Positions 1 through 9,573 of a DNA stretch of 59,302 nucleotides are shown in pieces; positions within the stretch are counted from its first letter, which is position 1, and every line of letters starts with the position of its first letter. The DNA is from a bacterium. Its GTDB lineage: Bacteria; Bacillota; Clostridia; Oscillospirales; Acutalibacteraceae. The translations under genes were made by a program, and so were the position numbers. Under the pieces are notes generated by a model, which saw only the letters and a list, made by a program, of their open reading frames with translations, was not told the DNA's origin and ran no database searches. The stretch lies in NCBI GenBank assembly GCA_020624805.1, contig JAHKVW010000034.1, positions 1 to 59,302 on the forward strand. Reading direction: 5' to 3'.

Positions 1-2946
1 GCGGATCTTGTTTTTGAGAGAGCTCAGTCGGGAACGCGCCTCGGTGAGGTTCTCGATCCCGATCGCCTGCTGCTCCGCTTCGTGGCGGGTCAGCTCGTAC
101 TCCTCCCAGAGCTTCGCAATGATATCGTCAAACTCCTTCTGCTTGCTCGCCTTGCGCTCCTCGAGTCGGGAGAATTCATTGGAGGCAAGCTCACGCTCGG
201 CGGTCTTGTCACGCTCGAGCTGTCGAAGTGATACGGAGTTTTTCTCCAGCTCCAGTTTTTCATTATTCAGGCGCTCGATGTTGGCGGCTGACTGCGTTTG
301 CTTCTCGGTCAGCGCGTCGATCTCGGCACGGAGCGCGGTGATTTTATTTTCTATTTCAGAATTATTTTGTTCGTAGGTTTGCTTCTCATTATTCAGCTCG
401 GTGATGCGGAGCTGCTGATCGGAGCCGGTGCTTTCGGCGGACTCGATCTCCGCCTTGCGGGTGTCGATATCCTTCTCATAGCCCAGAATATCCAGACGCA
501 GCTGCTGGAGCTGATCGGCGTATTCTTCACGCTTCTGTGCCATCTCGTCGCGTGAGCCGGTGATGGTTTTGATCTTGAGCTCGGTCGATTCGATATCGGC
601 GTTGAAGCGGATCATATCCTTCTGCGCGAGTTCTCTGGACGCCTTTGCCTCGGTGATCTTCTCGGCGCCGCTTTTGAGCTCACGGTCGATGTCCTCCAGA
701 TCGCGGCTCACGCCCGCCAACTCACTCAGGCAGGCGTTGTACTCGGCGTTCAGGCGCACCTTGTCGTTCTGGGTGTTGGTCAGATCGGCACGGGTACCGA
801 GCAGATCCGCCTCGACCTTGGCGTACTGGCTTTCCGCCTCGGTGAGCTTTTCGGCGGCGTTCTTCGCTTTTGCGCTGAGCTCAGCCGCCTGCTTTCTCAG
901 CTTGTCGATCTCGCTCTCACGCGACAGCAAACCGGAATTCTTCGCGCGGGATCCGCCGGTAAAGGAACCGCCCGCGTTGATGACCTGACCGTCGAGGGTC
1001 ACGACCTGGAAGCGGTAGCCGTATTTCTTCGCGATCGCTGACGCCGCGGAAAGATCCTCGGCGATAACGATCCGACCCAAAAGGTTGGACAGGATGTTCG
1101 CGTACTTCGGCTCGGTAGAGCAAAGCTGTGACGCGATACCGATGTAGCCGTAGCAGTCATCGAGCCCTTTTTCATCCAGAGAGCGGGGCTTGATGGTGGT
1201 GATGGGCAGGAAGGTCGCGCGGCCGCCGTCACGCTTTTTGAGCAGCTCGATGGCGCGCTTGGCGTCGGCGTCATTATTGACGACAATGTGCTGCATTTTG
1301 GCGCCCAAGGCGACTTCCATCGCGACGTTGTACTCCGACGGCACCTTGATCAGGGTGGTCACGGGACCGCAGATGCCGCCTAAGCCGCCGCGCTTCGCCT
1401 CTTTCATGACGACCTTGACGCTGTTGTAGAAGCCTTCATAATTCGCCGACAGATCGGACAGAATCTTGGCTCTGCGGGATTTTTCCTCCGCGTCCAGACG
1501 CAGGGTCTCGGCAGCCTGTCGGAGCTCATCACGCTTATCGGCACGGGAACGAAGCTTCATCTCCAGACCCTCGATCGAATTGCCAAAGGCGGCGATCTTC
1601 TGCTCCGCTGTTTTGATCTGTTCTTCGTATTTTTCTTTTATCGAAATAAGCTCATCACGCTGGACGCGCTTTGTTTCACTTGATTCACTGAGCACCTCGG
1701 CGCGCTCTTCGAGCTCTTCGATCGCGGTCGCGGCGGTGATATCCGTCACGCGGACGTCAGCCAGCCGCTGGGATAAGGACGCGATCATCGCGCTGAGCTT
1801 CTGGAGCTCGTCGTTCGAGCGGGAGGTATCGTTGTTGATGCTGTTCAGCTCGTCGGAGAGGGCGTTGTAGTCGCTCTGCTTTTCAAGGGTTTTCTCGCGC
1901 AGGGCATCGATCTCAGCCATTTTGCTCTCGACGACCTTTTTGATGTCGATGGTGGAGCTTTCCGCCTTTTCGATCTCGCCGATGATACGCTCGATGTTCT
2001 CTTTGTTATGCAGGATATCGTTCTCGGCGACGGAGATCTCGGCGTTCTTGCCGGCGATCTGAGCCTCAAACAATGACGCGGCGTTGCGCTCCTGCTCGAT
2101 CTGCGAGCTCATCATACCGTTCTTGATATAGATCTCCTCGGTCTGAGAGGCGATGGACTGCAAGGCGGCGTCCGCTTCTTCATACTGGTTCTTGGCGATC
2201 GCGATCTTGTCCTCATGGTCACGCAGGATTGCGGCGCTTTTGTCGAGGGTATCGAGCCAGAGGGCGATCTCAAGACCGCGCTTCTCACCGCTGTATTCGA
2301 GGAATTTCTGCGCCTTTTCGGACTGGACGCGCAAGGGCTCTACCCTGTCCTCGAGCTCGGTGACGATATCACGCAGTCGGAGCAGGTTCTCTTCGGTATG
2401 GTTGAGCTTACGCTCCGCTTCGGTCTTGCGGTAGCGATAGCGGGAGATACCCGCGGCTTCTTCAAAGATCTCACGTCTGTCCTCGGATTTGGAGGCAACG
2501 ATGGAGTCGATCTTACCCTGACCGATCATGCTGTAGCCGTCGCGTCCGAGACCGGTATCCATGAACAGCTCGTGGATATCCTTGAGTCGGACAGAGGCTT
2601 TGTTGATCAGATACTCCGACTCACCCGAGCGATAATAACGGCGGGTGACCGCTACATCGTCGCCGCCGTACGGCAGACTGCGGTCGGAATTGTCGATGGT
2701 CAGGGTGACCTCGGCATAGCCCTGGCGCTTGCGGCGGTCGGTACCGTTGAAAACAACGTCCTCCATCTTGGAGCAGCGCAGGGATTTTGCGCTCTGTTCA
2801 CCCAGCACCCAGCGGATCGCGTCACTGATATTGGACTTGCCGGAACCGTTGGGGCCGACGACAGAGGTGATGCCTTTGTCGAAGGTCAATTTTGTTTTAT
2901 CGGGAAAGGTTTTGAATCCCTGTAATGTGAGAGATTTTAATAACAT
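1..2946 (-). CDS. smc: Chromosome segregation protein SMC (C-terminus cut by window edge)
   Basis: SMC ATPase that organises and helps segregate the chromosome together with ScpA and ScpB. Reading from the ATG at 2946, the frame stays open for 982 codons to base 1. The N-terminal ATPase half has Walker A GPNGSGKSN at residues 31-39. A long heptad-rich coiled coil follows, interrupted at about residues 520-680 by a hinge (GGICGPVTTLI, then a GGSFTGGS turn), then the returning coil. The family is usually about 1190 aa, so roughly 200 residues with the ABC signature and Walker B lie outside the window. The many apparent plus-strand reading frames over this region are shadows of the coiled coil. 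The upstream neighbour is the radical SAM gene, a common clostridial order. Identity is secure. Confidence 0.97.
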   Translation of the reverse strand, partial: MLLKSLTLQGFKTFPDKTKLTFDKGITSVVGPNGSGKSNISDAIRWVLGEQSAKSLRCSKMEDVVFNGTDRRKRQGYAEVTLTIDNSDRSLPYGGDDVAVTRRYYRSGESEYLINKASVRLKDIHELFMDTGLGRDGYSMIGQGKIDSIVASKSEDRREIFEEAAGISRYRYRKTEAERKLNHTEENLLRLRDIVTELEDRVEPLRVQSEKAQKFLEYSGEKRGLEIALWLDTLDKSAAILRDHEDKIAIAKNQYEEADAALQSIASQTEEIYIKNGMMSSQIEQERNAASLFEAQIAGKNAEISVAENDILHNKENIERIIGEIEKAESSTIDIKKVVESKMAEIDALREKTLEKQSDYNALSDELNSINNDTSRSNDELQKLSAMIASLSQRLADVRVTDITAATAIEELEERAEVLSESSETKRVQRDELISIKEKYEEQIKTAEQKIAAFGNSIEGLEMKLRSRADKRDELRQAAETLRLDAEEKSRRAKILSDLSANYEGFYNSVKVVMKEAKRGGLGGICGPVTTLIKVPSEYNVAMEVALGAKMQHIVVNNDADAKRAIELLKKRDGGRATFLPITTIKPRSLDEKGLDDCYGYIGIASQLCSTEPKYANILSNLLGRIVIAEDLSAASAIAKKYGYRFQVVTLDGQVINAGGSFTGGSRAKNSGLLSRESEIDKLRKQAAELSAKAKNAAEKLTEAESQYAKVEADLLGTRADLTNTQNDKVRLNAEYNACLSELAGVSRDLEDIDRELKSGAEKITEAKASRELAQKDMIRFNADIESTELKIKTITGSRDEMAQKREEYADQLQQLRLDILGYEKDIDTRKAEIESAESTGSDQQLRITELNNEKQTYEQNNSEIENKITALRAEIDALTEKQTQSAANIERLNNEKLELEKNSVSLRQLERDKTAERELASNEFSRLEERKASKQKEFDDIIAKLWEEYELTRHEAEQQAIGIENLTEARSRLSSLKNKIR

Positions 2947-3005
2947 TCTGAACCTCTGTGGGAATATAGTTTATTCTTGAAATCTGAATGTGATAGAACT
3001 ATTAC

Positions 3006-3058
3006 GCTTCCACCTCATCCACCGCAAGCGGTCCCCCTTCCCCTCAAGGGGAAGGCTT
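3006..3058. repeat. Palindromic repeat family A, partial copy
   Basis: Half-copy of the family A element seen complete near 5.76 and 35.46 kb. It has the CCACCTCATCC core, a tip hairpin (ACCGC/GCGGT) and the terminal hairpin CCTTCCCCTCAAGGGGAAGG. Its end provides the last codons and the stop of the radical SAM gene. Confidence 0.8.
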
Positions 3059-4045
3059 CACTTCGAGATAAGACAATCGATCATCTTCCGTGATCTGTAT
3101 CTCATAGCCCATTTCTTTCAGGGCGAGCAGGTTGGATTTTTTGTTGCCCGTCATCTTGGAGCGGCTTCTCGGATGGACACGCAGGGTGTATGAGCCGGGA
3201 ATTTTATTCTTTAAAAGAATTATTGCTTGATCGAGCATGATTCGGCTCTCGCACAGCTCCCTGAACGCGGGGTGATAAGGCCCCGCAAGGCGGTTTTCTT
3301 TCAGGCTTTCGCTGTCGTGCAAGCCGACACGGATGACGCGGACGCCGTTTTCTTCAAACAGCCGGATCAACCGGGCGCACAGCGCAACCGCTTCTTCCAA
3401 GGTCTGCGGCTGATACAAGCCCTGTTCATATAAATCGCCTAAGCGTGTGCCCTTCATGACGATCGTCGGATAGATCCGCACGCAGGACGGCTGTAACGTG
3501 ATGAATTCCCGCGCCGTTTGCAGATCCGAATCGGGGGTGCTTTGGTACAGTCCCGTCATCATCTGCAAGCCGAGATCGAAGCCGCGGCTTTTGATCAGCT
3601 CGCACGCACGGCGGACATCCTCGGCGGTATGACCGCGGTCGTTTGCCAAAAGGACGGCGTCATCCATGCTCTGCGCGCCGAGCTCGATGGTGGTAACACG
3701 GTAGGCTTTGAGAAAATCAAGAACCTCATCGTCGATACAATCGGGGCGGGTGGAAATGCGGATGCCCTTGAAGCGGTCGATATACGGCACGGTCGCGTCG
3801 AGCAGTGTCTTCATATACTCGCGGTCGATCGCCGTAAAGCTGCCGCCGAAAAAGGCGATCTCGCTGTGGAATGAATTTTCTTTTAAAGAAATTAGAGCGG
3901 TTTCGATCGCGCTTTTGACATCCGCGGCAGTCGGCTGATACGCCCTGCCGGTGATACTGCGCTGATCGCAGAAGGAGCACCGATGCGGACAGCCGTTGAA
4001 CGGGATGAACAGCGCGACGTTCGCGTGTGCTGACTTGCCTTTAAT
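3044..4045 (-). CDS. Elp3-like radical SAM protein, probable ATT start
   Basis: Radical SAM enzyme of the Elp3/YhcC-like group that clostridia place between rnc and smc; the substrate is unknown. The cluster motif CPHRCSFC (CxxxCxxC, Cys19/23/26 with the start chosen here) is followed by a GGSF motif and the barrel region (RISTRPD, LGAQSMDD). The first in-frame ATG, at 3814, lies beyond the cysteine motif and cannot be the start. Upstream, the frame is closed by a TGA just before TGG GCT ATT, so the only sensible initiator is ATT at 4045, 10 bases after a GGAG and overlapping the rnc stop. That gives 333 aa. The last residues KPSP and the stop come from repeat family A. A sequencing error hiding a normal start is the alternative. 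Confidence 0.85.
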   Translation of the reverse strand: MKGKSAHANVALFIPFNGCPHRCSFCDQRSITGRAYQPTAADVKSAIETALISLKENSFHSEIAFFGGSFTAIDREYMKTLLDATVPYIDRFKGIRISTRPDCIDDEVLDFLKAYRVTTIELGAQSMDDAVLLANDRGHTAEDVRRACELIKSRGFDLGLQMMTGLYQSTPDSDLQTAREFITLQPSCVRIYPTIVMKGTRLGDLYEQGLYQPQTLEEAVALCARLIRLFEENGVRVIRVGLHDSESLKENRLAGPYHPAFRELCESRIMLDQAIILLKNKIPGSYTLRVHPRSRSKMTGNKKSNLLALKEMGYEIQITEDDRLSYLEVKPSP

Positions 4046-4718
4046 AGCCCATCAACTCCAGTGCTTCACGTGCCGCCTGCTGTTCCGCTTCTTTCTTGGA
4101 ACGGCCGCCGCCCTTGCCGATGACATTGGAGTTCAGGCATACCTCGACCTTGAAGTGCTTGTCATGATCGGGTCCTGTCGCGCTCACCAGATGATATTCC
4201 AGCTTTTCGCCGGGGTTCTTCTGGATGATCTCCTGCAACTTCGTCTTATAATCCTTGAACGAACGATTCTTGTGCTGTTCGATCTCGGGTACAACAAAGC
4301 GCAGGATATGCTTTTCGGCGGGCTTCATACCGCCGTCAAGATAGATCGCCGCGATCAGCGCCTCAAACGCGTCGGACACGATGGACGGACGCTTGGCGCC
4401 GCCGTTGCGGCGTTCACCGTTGGAAAGGCGCAGATAGGAGCCGAGATCGATCTGCTTGGCAAAATCAAACAGACTCTTTTCGCACACCAGTGAAGCGCGG
4501 AGCTTTGTCAGCTCACCCTCGGGCAGATTCGGACAGTGCTTGTAGATATAGTCGGACACGACGATCGACAGCACCGCGTCGCCGAGGAATTCAAGGCGCT
4601 CGTTGTACTTCATATTTTTATGCTGCTCATGCGCGTACGAGGAATGGGTCATTGCCTCGGTCAGCAGAGCGGGGTCATGGAACGTATAGCCGATGGCTTC
4701 CTGCAGATCTTTCATCAC
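4041..4718 (-). CDS. rnc: Ribonuclease III
   Basis: Double-strand-specific endoribonuclease that processes rRNA precursors and structured mRNAs. The protein is 225 aa, the usual size. The signature RLEFLGDAVL is at residues 41-50, the second acidic site is in SDAFEALIAAIYLDGG, and a C-terminal dsRNA-binding domain begins near DYKTKLQEIIQKN and ends GRSKKEAEQQAAREAL. The ATG overlaps the plsX stop as ATGA, and its own stop overlaps the proposed ATT of the radical SAM gene, so plsX, rnc and the radical SAM gene form a tightly coupled unit. The acpP gene that often lies between plsX and rnc is absent here. Confidence 0.97.
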   Translation of the reverse strand: MMKDLQEAIGYTFHDPALLTEAMTHSSYAHEQHKNMKYNERLEFLGDAVLSIVVSDYIYKHCPNLPEGELTKLRASLVCEKSLFDFAKQIDLGSYLRLSNGERRNGGAKRPSIVSDAFEALIAAIYLDGGMKPAEKHILRFVVPEIEQHKNRSFKDYKTKLQEIIQKNPGEKLEYHLVSATGPDHDKHFKVEVCLNSNVIGKGGGRSKKEAEQQAAREALELMGY

Positions 4719-5731
4719 GCTTCTCCGCCCTCAGCTTCACTGATCTTGTTCATTGCATCGGTCACGGTGGCGATGATATCGGCGGAAACATAGTCCTTGC
4801 AGACACGGATCGCGTTCTTGATCGTCTTGGCGTTGGCGTTGCCGTGCGCCTTGAACACAGGCTTGGAACAGCCCAGCACAGCCGTGCCGCCGAACTCGTC
4901 GAGATCCATTTCCTTTTTGAAGGCTTTCATATCGCCGAGCACCAGCGCCGCGGCGATCTTGTTCTTCAGATTCTTTGTGAAGATCCCCTTGATCTTGCCG
5001 AGCAGCGCCAGAGCGACGCCCTCGTAGGTCTTGATGATCATATTGCCGGTGAAGCCGTCGCATACGACGACGTCCGCGCCGTCGAGCGGAACATCGCGTC
5101 CCTCGATATTGCCGACAAAATTGACAGGGGTATTCTGCAAAAGCTTATAGGTCTCCTGACGGAGCTCGTCGCCCTTATGCTCCTCGGTGCCGACGTTAGC
5201 AAGTCCGACACGGGGATCCTTGATGCCGATGACCTTATTCATATACACCGAGCCCATGATCGCGAACTGCTGGAGCACGGCGGGACGGACGTCGGTATTG
5301 ATACCGCTGTCGATGACCATCGCCTTGCCGCTGACGGTCGGGATGACGGGCGCGAACGCGACGCGCTTGACGCCCTTGATGCGCTTGACGATGAACATGG
5401 AGCCCGCGCCGATCGCGCCGGAGTTGCCGGCGGAGACAAAGGCGTCGCCCTCACCCTCTTTAAGCAGTCGGAATCCCGTTGCCAGAGAGGTGTCCGCCAT
5501 CGCCTTGGTGCGGATTGCGGAGGGGGAATCGTTGTTGGTGAAAACGTCGGGTGCGTGATGGATCATGATACCGTCGAGGCTGATCTGATTGTCAGCCGCT
5601 ACCTTGCGGATCGTTTCCTCCGCGCCGACGAGAAGGATATCGACGCCGTATTCGTTTTTGGCGTCTACCGCGCCTTTGATGATCTCGAGCGGGGCGTTGT
5701 CGCCGCCGAACGCGTCTACAATGATTTTCAT
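4715..5731 (-). CDS. plsX: Phosphate acyltransferase PlsX
   Basis: Makes acyl-phosphate from acyl-ACP for the PlsY step of phospholipid synthesis. 338 aa, full length. The N-terminus MKIIVDAFGGDNAPLEIIKGA is typical, and GNSGAIGAG plus the C-terminal GGTAVLG region match the family. It is the first gene of the plsX-rnc-radical SAM unit. The upstream gap to trmFO is filled by a complete family A repeat, so any promoter must lie within or next to that repeat. Confidence 0.96.
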   Translation of the reverse strand: MKIIVDAFGGDNAPLEIIKGAVDAKNEYGVDILLVGAEETIRKVAADNQISLDGIMIHHAPDVFTNNDSPSAIRTKAMADTSLATGFRLLKEGEGDAFVSAGNSGAIGAGSMFIVKRIKGVKRVAFAPVIPTVSGKAMVIDSGINTDVRPAVLQQFAIMGSVYMNKVIGIKDPRVGLANVGTEEHKGDELRQETYKLLQNTPVNFVGNIEGRDVPLDGADVVVCDGFTGNMIIKTYEGVALALLGKIKGIFTKNLKNKIAAALVLGDMKAFKKEMDLDEFGGTAVLGCSKPVFKAHGNANAKTIKNAIRVCKDYVSADIIATVTDAMNKISEAEGGEA

Positions 5732-5754
5732 ACTACCAAATCCTTATCTTAGAA

Positions 5755-5927
5755 TAGCCTTCCCCTTGAGGGGAAGGTGGGCAATTTGCCGGACACGCGT
5801 GTCAAAGGCAAATTGGTCGGATGAGGTGGAAACGCTTCCACTAAATCTCTTATATTGATTATTTTGAAAAGGTTTCCACCTCATCCGCTTCGCTATGCTC
5901 AGCACCTTCCCCTCAAGGGGAAGGCTT
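5755..5927. repeat. Palindromic repeat family A, full copy
   Basis: About 170-bp element bounded by the hairpin CCTTCCCCTTGAGGGGAAGG at one end and its inverse at the other, with GGTCGGATGAGGTGG and CCACCTCATCC as inner inverted arms. The left arm has an internal hairpin whose tip carries the palindrome GACACGCGTGTC. The copy at 35.46 kb has a different stem at that place. The right end codes for the C-terminus of TrmFO. Confidence 0.85.
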
Positions 5928-7241
5928 GATTTCTTTCTCTTCCATGAATCGCTTCAGATCGGAAAGCGAGCGGTCGGCATATGCCTGTCCGCGTTCCGCT
6001 TTATCGCGCGGACGATGCTCGAGCTCGGGCAGGATGCCGAAGTTCGCGCCCATGGGCTGGAAGTCGGTCACATAGCTGTCGCTGATATACTGCGCCATCG
6101 CGCCCATCATCGTGGTGGGCGGCAGGGTGAACGTGTCCTTGCCGTCGAGCAGACGCGCGGCGTTGATACCGCAGAGCAGTCCCGACGAGGCGCTTTCCAT
6201 ATAGCCCTCAACGCCGGTGAGCTGACCGGCAAAGAAGCGGGTTTTATTTTCTTTATCAGAATAATCCGAATTCAAGATCTTCGGAGAATTGATGAAGGTG
6301 TTGCGGTGCATCACGCCGTAACGCAAGAACTCCGCATCGCGCAAAGCGGGGATCATGGAGAACACCCGTTTTTGCTCGCCGAATTTGAGGTTCGTCTGGA
6401 AGCCGACGAGATTGTACATGGTGCCCGCGGCATTCTCCTTGCGTAATTGCAATACCGCCCACGGACGGTGACCGGTGCGCGGATTGCGCAGTCCGACAGG
6501 CTTCATCGGGCCGAAACGCACGGTGTCCAATCCGCGCTGTGCCATCACCTCGATAGGCATACAGCCCTCATAGACCTTGGGATTCATCACATCGAACTCG
6601 TGTACGGGAGCGCGTTCGGCGCTGACAAGCGCCTCGTGGAACGCCTCGTACTCGGCTTTGTTCATCGGGCAGTTGAGGTAATCCTCTCCCCCGCCCTTGC
6701 CGTAGCGCGATTCATAAAACGCGTGCTCCATGTCGATGGAATCCGCCGAGACGATCGGCGCCGCCGCGTCGAAGAAGCGCAGGCTCTCGCCGTAATGCGC
6801 GGCGATATCCCGGGCTAGCGCGTCATGGGTGAGCGGCCCTGTGGCGATGATCACCACGCCGTCGTCGGGGATCGCGGTGATCTCCTCGGTGATATAGGTG
6901 ATGTTCGGATCGTTCAGGATCGCGTCCGTCACCAACGCGGAGAACTGTTCGCGGTCGACCGCCAGCGCTCCGCCCGCAGGAACGGCGCATCGGTCGGCAC
7001 ACTGCAGCAAGAGCGAGCCGAGGGTGCGCATCTCTTCCTTTAAGAGTCCGGCGGCGGAATTCACGCGCTTTGCCTTAAAGGAATTGGAGCAGACGATCTC
7101 ACATAATTTTTCGGAATGATGGGCAGGGCTGAATTTGTTCGGCTTGGTATCGTAAAGGTCGACAGAAACGCCTCTTTTCGAGAGCTGATATGCCGCCTCG
7201 CAGCCGGCAAGCCCCGCGCCGATAATGGTTACTTTTTGCAT
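5913..7241 (-). CDS. trmFO: tRNA (m5U54) methyltransferase, folate/FAD-dependent TrmFO
   Basis: Uses methylenetetrahydrofolate and FAD to form ribothymidine at tRNA position 54. 442 aa, normal for the family. The FAD-binding motif GAGLAGCEAA begins at residue 8. Other family features are SNSFKAKRVNSAAGLLKEEM and GRHRPWAVLQL-like sequence near the middle, and GYMESASSGLLCGINAARL. Only a weak ribosome site precedes the ATG, but the N-terminus fits family starts. The final residues KPSP and the stop are encoded by the adjoining family A repeat, the same as in the radical SAM gene. The trmFO-topA-dprA order is conserved in Firmicutes. Confidence 0.96.
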   Translation of the reverse strand: MQKVTIIGAGLAGCEAAYQLSKRGVSVDLYDTKPNKFSPAHHSEKLCEIVCSNSFKAKRVNSAAGLLKEEMRTLGSLLLQCADRCAVPAGGALAVDREQFSALVTDAILNDPNITYITEEITAIPDDGVVIIATGPLTHDALARDIAAHYGESLRFFDAAAPIVSADSIDMEHAFYESRYGKGGGEDYLNCPMNKAEYEAFHEALVSAERAPVHEFDVMNPKVYEGCMPIEVMAQRGLDTVRFGPMKPVGLRNPRTGHRPWAVLQLRKENAAGTMYNLVGFQTNLKFGEQKRVFSMIPALRDAEFLRYGVMHRNTFINSPKILNSDYSDKENKTRFFAGQLTGVEGYMESASSGLLCGINAARLLDGKDTFTLPPTTMMGAMAQYISDSYVTDFQPMGANFGILPELEHRPRDKAERGQAYADRSLSDLKRFMEEKEIKPSP

Positions 7242-7279
7242 AATGTTCGGTTGAGCATGGTGAGTCGGGCAAATAATAA

Positions 7280-7328
7280 GGTTGAGATTGCCACGGGACA
7301 GACACAGGTGTCCATCCCTCGCAATGAC
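7280..7328. repeat. Repeat family D, single copy
   Basis: Short element that begins GGTTGAGATTGCC and ends CCTCGCAATGAC, with a variable palindromic middle. The outer bases ATTGC/GCAAT are inverted. Here the middle contains GACACAGGTGTC. Confidence 0.75.
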
Positions 7329-7426
7329 AATTGATATGCCCTCCTCATAATATCATATTATCAATCGGGTGCGGGCAGCGCCCGCCCTTAACTGTTCACT
7401 GATCACTGATATCTGATCACTGAAAT

Positions 7427-9496
7427 TTATTTCTTATACCCGCAGCCTTCGTGCTGGCAGAACAAGCCGCCTTTTTTGCCCTTGCGCTTGAAGAGGATGT
7501 CGCCGCAGTTGGGACAGCGCTCTTCGACCGGCTCGTACCATGACACAAAGTCGCAGTTCGGATAATTGGAGCAGCCGTAGAAGATCTTGCCCTTGCCGGT
7601 GCGCTTGACAATGACGTCGCCGTCGCACTTCGGGCATTTCACGCCCACGTTCTCCACGTATTTCTTGACATTCTTACAATCGGGATAGCCGGGGCAGGCA
7701 ATGAACTTGCCGTAGCGTCCGACCTTGACGACCATCTGTCTGCCGCATTTTTCGCAGATGATGTCCGTCTTGTCCTCTTCGAGCTCGATCTTGACGCCCT
7801 GCATATCGGCTTTCGCCTTTTTGAGGGTCTTGTCAAAATCGGTATAGAAGCCGTCGAGCAGCTCGACCCACTCGGTCTCACCGCTTTCGACGGTGTCGAG
7901 CTCCTGCTCCATCTGAGCGGTGAACTTGACGTTGACGATCTTGGGGAAACGCTCCTTCATCAAGCCGGCAAGCGCCTCGCCGAGCTCGGTGGGAACCAGC
8001 GTCTTGCCCTCGCGCTTGACGTACTCACGCGAGGTGATGGTGGAGATCGTCGCGGCATAGGTAGAAGGTCTGCCGATACCGTATTCCTCCAGCGCCTTGA
8101 TGAGCGACGCTTCGGTAAAGCGCGCGGGCGGCTGGGTGAAATGCTGATTGCCGAGCAGCTCCTTCGCCTTGCAGGGGGTATCCTTTTCTAATGAGAGGAT
8201 GCGGTTATCCTTATCGTCCTCGTCGTCCTTGCTCTCGACATAGAGCGTGGTGAAGCCGTCGAAGTCGACGCGATAACCCGCCGCCTTGAAGATATAGCCG
8301 TTGCCCTCGATATCCGCCTGAGTGGTTTTCTGGATGCAGTCCGCCATCTGAGAAGCCATGAAACGCTCCCAGATCAGCTTATACAGCTTATACTGGTCGT
8401 TGGTGACACTGCCCTTGATCTGTGCGGGAGTGATCGACGGCGTAGAGGGACGGATCGCCTCGTGACCGTCCTGAGCGCCCGCGCGGGATTTGAAGAAACG
8501 GGGTTTGGCGGGAAGATATTTATCGCCGTAGGTATCGCGGATGTAGGTCTGCGCGTCGGCGATCGCGTCATTGGAGATACGCAGGGAGTCGGTACGCATA
8601 TAGGTGATCAGACCGATCGCGCCGATGCCCTCGAGCTCAACGCCTTCATACAGCTCCTGCGCGACCTTCATGGTGCGGCGGGACTGGAAATTGAGCTTGC
8701 GGGAAGCCTCCTGCTGTAAGGTAGAGGTGATGAAGGGCGGTGCGGGGGATTTTTTGCGGGTACCGTTCTTCACCTTGGTGATGATGAAATCGGCGCCTTC
8801 GAGATCGGATAAGATCTGATCCGCCTGTTCTTTGTTCTTGATCTTGATCTTGCCGTTTTTGTCGCCGTAGAGCGCGGCGGAAAACGCCTTGCGCGAGCCC
8901 TTGGGGATGAACTTGGCGTCGATCGACCAATACTCCTCGGGCTTGAAAGCGCGGATCTCGTTCTCGCGGTCAACGATGATACGAACCGCGACGGACTGGA
9001 CACGTCCCGCACTCAGTCCGCGATGGATCTTCTGCGATACAAAGGGGCTGAGCTTGTAGCCCACCAGACGGTCGAGGATGCGGCGCGCCTGCTGCGCGTT
9101 GACCAGATCGATATTGATGGTACGCGGTGACGCCATACCGTTTTTGACGCCGGTTTTGGTGATCTCGTTGAATTCCACGCGATCCACCTCGTCAAGCGGC
9201 AGATCGAGCAGATAGGCAAGATGCCATGAGATCGCCTCGCCCTCGCGATCGGGGTCCGTCGCGAGATAGACTTTGTCGGAGCTTTTTGCCTTGCTCTGCA
9301 ACTCGTCTACCAGCTTTTCTTTTCCCTTGATGACCTCATATTTCGGCGCGAAATTGTTGTTGACATCGACGCTCAGGCGTGCCGAGGGAAGATCCCTGAC
9401 ATGACCCATGGACGCGACGACGTCATAATCCTTGCCGAGGTATTTTTTGATGGTTTTCGCCTTTGCCGGCGACTCCACGATAACAAGATTAGACAT
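7427..9496 (-). CDS. topA: DNA topoisomerase I
   Basis: Type IA topoisomerase relaxing negative supercoils. 689 aa. The N-terminal TOPRIM domain has VESPAKAKTIKKYLG (residues 7-21) and DPDREGEAIS (81-90). The catalytic tyrosine is Tyr299 in ITYMRTDS. Three C-terminal four-cysteine zinc ribbons follow (from CEKCGRQ, CPKCDGD and CPNCGDI), as in full-length Firmicutes enzymes. It lies downstream of dprA, separated by a 120-bp tandem repeat, and upstream of trmFO. Confidence 0.97.
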   Translation of the reverse strand: MSNLVIVESPAKAKTIKKYLGKDYDVVASMGHVRDLPSARLSVDVNNNFAPKYEVIKGKEKLVDELQSKAKSSDKVYLATDPDREGEAISWHLAYLLDLPLDEVDRVEFNEITKTGVKNGMASPRTINIDLVNAQQARRILDRLVGYKLSPFVSQKIHRGLSAGRVQSVAVRIIVDRENEIRAFKPEEYWSIDAKFIPKGSRKAFSAALYGDKNGKIKIKNKEQADQILSDLEGADFIITKVKNGTRKKSPAPPFITSTLQQEASRKLNFQSRRTMKVAQELYEGVELEGIGAIGLITYMRTDSLRISNDAIADAQTYIRDTYGDKYLPAKPRFFKSRAGAQDGHEAIRPSTPSITPAQIKGSVTNDQYKLYKLIWERFMASQMADCIQKTTQADIEGNGYIFKAAGYRVDFDGFTTLYVESKDDEDDKDNRILSLEKDTPCKAKELLGNQHFTQPPARFTEASLIKALEEYGIGRPSTYAATISTITSREYVKREGKTLVPTELGEALAGLMKERFPKIVNVKFTAQMEQELDTVESGETEWVELLDGFYTDFDKTLKKAKADMQGVKIELEEDKTDIICEKCGRQMVVKVGRYGKFIACPGYPDCKNVKKYVENVGVKCPKCDGDVIVKRTGKGKIFYGCSNYPNCDFVSWYEPVEERCPNCGDILFKRKGKKGGLFCQHEGCGYKK

Positions 9497-9573
9497 TGTG
9501 ATTTGTCCTCCAAAAGGTTTGCTTTCTGTTTTTAATATTGGTTAAGATCAAAAGATCCTTATAATTTATTTTT

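Noticed and set aside
2215..2925. Open frame of 236 codons on the plus strand opposite smc
   Set aside because: Mirror of the SMC coding frame. The minus-strand translation is an unmistakable SMC head, and the plus-strand product has no family features.
4490..5752. 420-codon plus-strand frame
   Set aside because: Antisense shadow of rnc and plsX.
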